Of a DNA stretch of 5,916 bases, positions 4,456 through 5,916 are shown in pieces; the first letter of the stretch is position 1; every line of letters starts with the position of its first letter. Position numbers and translations under genes: made by a program. Under the pieces are notes generated by a model that was not told the origin of the DNA, did not search any database, and saw only the letters and a list, made by a program, of their open reading frames with translations. Source of the stretch: JAKSCF01 sp028279945 (GTDB lineage: Bacteria; Bacillota; Clostridia; Peptostreptococcales; JAAYPU01); the NCBI GenBank assembly GCA_028279945.1, contig JANQMT010000005.1, positions 1 to 5,916 of the forward strand, written 5' to 3'.

Positions 4456-5916
4456 ATGTTCTTATTAATGGAAAATATAGTGAAAACTTTTGGACCTCAA
4501 AAAGCATTGGATAACGTATCCCTCAAGGTTGGTCGATCAGAAATACATGGATTGATGGGCGAGAATGGAGCTGGAAAATCTACACTTATGAATGTTCTGG
4601 GAGGCATATTTCCACCCAATTCAGGTAAAATTCATTTCAATCATCAAACCTTTGAATCTCTAACAACTCAGAAGGCTAATGAATTAGGAATAAGATTTAT
4701 CCATCAAGAGCTCAATGTGGTCAATGACTTAAAGGTTTATGAAAACTTGTTTCTTGGAGAAGAACTTATCGATAGATTTAGGATTCTTAGAAAGAAAGAA
4801 ATGATCGAAAGGTCAAAAGAAATATTTAATAGAATGCATATTGAGATCAATCCTGAGGAAAAAGTAGCTCATTTGGATACTTGTCAAAAACAGATAGTGG
4901 AGATCGCTAAAGCATTATTATTTGAATCAAATCTTATTATTATGGATGAGCCTACTACGGCATTAACCAATAAAGAAATTGAAAATCTGTTTACGATTAT
5001 GAGAAAGCTTAAGGATCAGGGCGTAAGTATTATTTATATTTCACATAAAATGCCGGAACTATTTGAAATCTGTGATAATTATACCGTATTGAGGGATGGC
5101 AAATATATTGAATCCGGAAGGTTTGAAGATATTGATGAGCATAGAGCGACAGAATTACTGGTAGGCAGAACCATAACAAATTCACAAAGAAAAAAATCTA
5201 ATATACAAGATGAGACGATTATCAAGGTACAAAATTTAAGCGCACCTCCTTATTTTTTTGATATTAATTTTGAAGTTAAAAAAGGAGAAGTGTTAGCCGT
5301 AACAGGTCTTCATGGGGATGGCAGAGGGGAACTATCGGAAGCGTTATTCGGGGCCAGAAAATGTACCGAGGGAAAGGTTTTTTTGAACCGGAAAGAATTG
5401 AAACTTAAAAATATTAATAATGTTATTAGGCAAGGTGTGGGGATGGTACCAAGAAATCGTAAAGAGCGATCCATTATAAAAGATATGAGCATTAGAGATA
5501 ATTTATCGGTTGCCCACTTTGTTAAAGAAAGTAAAAATAAGTTAATCAACAAGAAAACTGAATTATCAAGGTTTTACAGAAGTCAAAAGAAAACCGGAAT
5601 AAAAGCAGGCAGCCCTGAAGATATCATTACTTCCCTAAGTGGAGGGAACCAACAAAAAGTGATTATCGCTAGGTGGTTGGAGATCAATTCAGATGTTTAT
5701 ATTTTGGATAACCCGACACAAGGAATAGATGTAGGCGCAAAGTTTGAGGTCTATAAACTTATAGATTTACTAGCTTCTGAGGGGAAGAGCATTATCATTT
5801 TTAGTGCGGAATTCCCTGAGATTTATAAAGTGGCGGATCGATGCTTGGTGTTGTATAAAGGTAAAATTAATGCGGACCTAACCGGAGAAGATATGACCGA
5901 AAAGAATGTGATGTAT
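4456..5916 (+). CDS. Sugar ABC transporter ATP-binding protein, two fused ATPase domains (3' end cut by window)
   Basis: The frame is open for 487 codons to the window edge. Family members are near 500 residues, so only the last 10-20 are missing. Domain 1 (about 1-235) has Walker A GENGAGKST (35-43), Q-loop Q84, Walker B LIIMDEPT (D164, E165) and switch H197. Its signature reads LDTCQ (140-144) rather than LSGGQ. Domain 2 (about 252-487) has a Walker A relic GLHGDGRGEL (284-293) without GKS, an intact LSGGNQQK signature (394-401) and Walker B ILDNPTQGIDVGAK (416-429) with Asn419 at the catalytic Glu position. This is the RbsA/MglA/XylG architecture, in which the fused ATPase powers import by a separate permease dimer. 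The start at ATG 4456 follows AAAGGGGG with about 9 bases of spacing; ATG 4468 is a weaker alternative. The gene is the third of the operon, 79 bases after the lipoprotein gene, and permease genes are expected next. Confidence 0.93.
   Translation, partial: MFLLMENIVKTFGPQKALDNVSLKVGRSEIHGLMGENGAGKSTLMNVLGGIFPPNSGKIHFNHQTFESLTTQKANELGIRFIHQELNVVNDLKVYENLFLGEELIDRFRILRKKEMIERSKEIFNRMHIEINPEEKVAHLDTCQKQIVEIAKALLFESNLIIMDEPTTALTNKEIENLFTIMRKLKDQGVSIIYISHKMPELFEICDNYTVLRDGKYIESGRFEDIDEHRATELLVGRTITNSQRKKSNIQDETIIKVQNLSAPPYFFDINFEVKKGEVLAVTGLHGDGRGELSEALFGARKCTEGKVFLNRKELKLKNINNVIRQGVGMVPRNRKERSIIKDMSIRDNLSVAHFVKESKNKLINKKTELSRFYRSQKKTGIKAGSPEDIITSLSGGNQQKVIIARWLEINSDVYILDNPTQGIDVGAKFEVYKLIDLLASEGKSIIIFSAEFPEIYKVADRCLVLYKGKINADLTGEDMTEKNVMY

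Noticed and set aside
5310..5552. Reverse-strand open frame within the ATPase gene
   Set aside because: It is antisense to the second ATPase domain, with no family resemblance or start signals.
1..5916. CRISPR array, insertion sequence, tRNA or rRNA, phage genes
   Set aside because: No regularly spaced direct repeats, no transposase or integrase motifs and no tRNA-like cloverleaf were noticed while reading both strands.

Overview
This window looks like chromosomal DNA from a low-GC Gram-positive bacterium, most probably a Clostridia-class Firmicute. The sequence is AT-rich. Shine-Dalgarno sites are strong (AAGGAG, GAGGAG, AAGGGAGG), and one promoter matches the sigma-A consensus exactly. It also carries a lipoprotein solute-binding protein and an FHA/DUF6382 protein of a kind I associate with Lachnospirales and relatives. 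Species cannot be named from the sequence. All genes are on the + strand and coding is dense; the longest gap is about 200 bases.

Left part (1-2092): the window opens with the last 39 codons of a gene whose C-terminus looks like a small Ada-type zinc-binding domain (H-x3-C ... GYxPCxxC). After a 90-base gap come two overlapping genes. The first encodes an N-terminal FHA domain, a DUF6382-like middle region and two C-terminal membrane helices. The second encodes a bare Hanks-type Ser/Thr kinase domain with several non-canonical motifs. Their 32-base overlap suggests translational coupling and a membrane-anchored phosphorylation module: the kinase (or a partner) makes phospho-threonine and the FHA domain reads it.

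Right part (2093-5916): this is a carbohydrate-uptake operon. A consensus sigma-A promoter (TTGACA-17-TATAAT) is followed at once by a near-perfect palindromic operator, and a second matching operator lies in the leader. They drive a LacI/PurR-family repressor, then a sugar-binding lipoprotein of the ribose/galactose type, then a two-domain sugar ABC ATPase (RbsA/MglA class) that runs off the window end about 10-20 codons short of its usual length. The permease gene(s) should follow outside the window. The likely logic is that the repressor autoregulates the operon and releases DNA when it binds the imported sugar or a metabolite of it. Two RNA-level structures may tune relative output: a five-codon upstream ORF inside an 8-bp hairpin before the lipoprotein gene, and a strong hairpin between the lipoprotein and ATPase genes.

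I do not see a clearly new defence or mobile system. The most unusual material is the inverted-order FHA-DUF6382 protein paired with an atypical kinase, the layered palindromes at the repressor promoter, and the mini-ORF hairpin.
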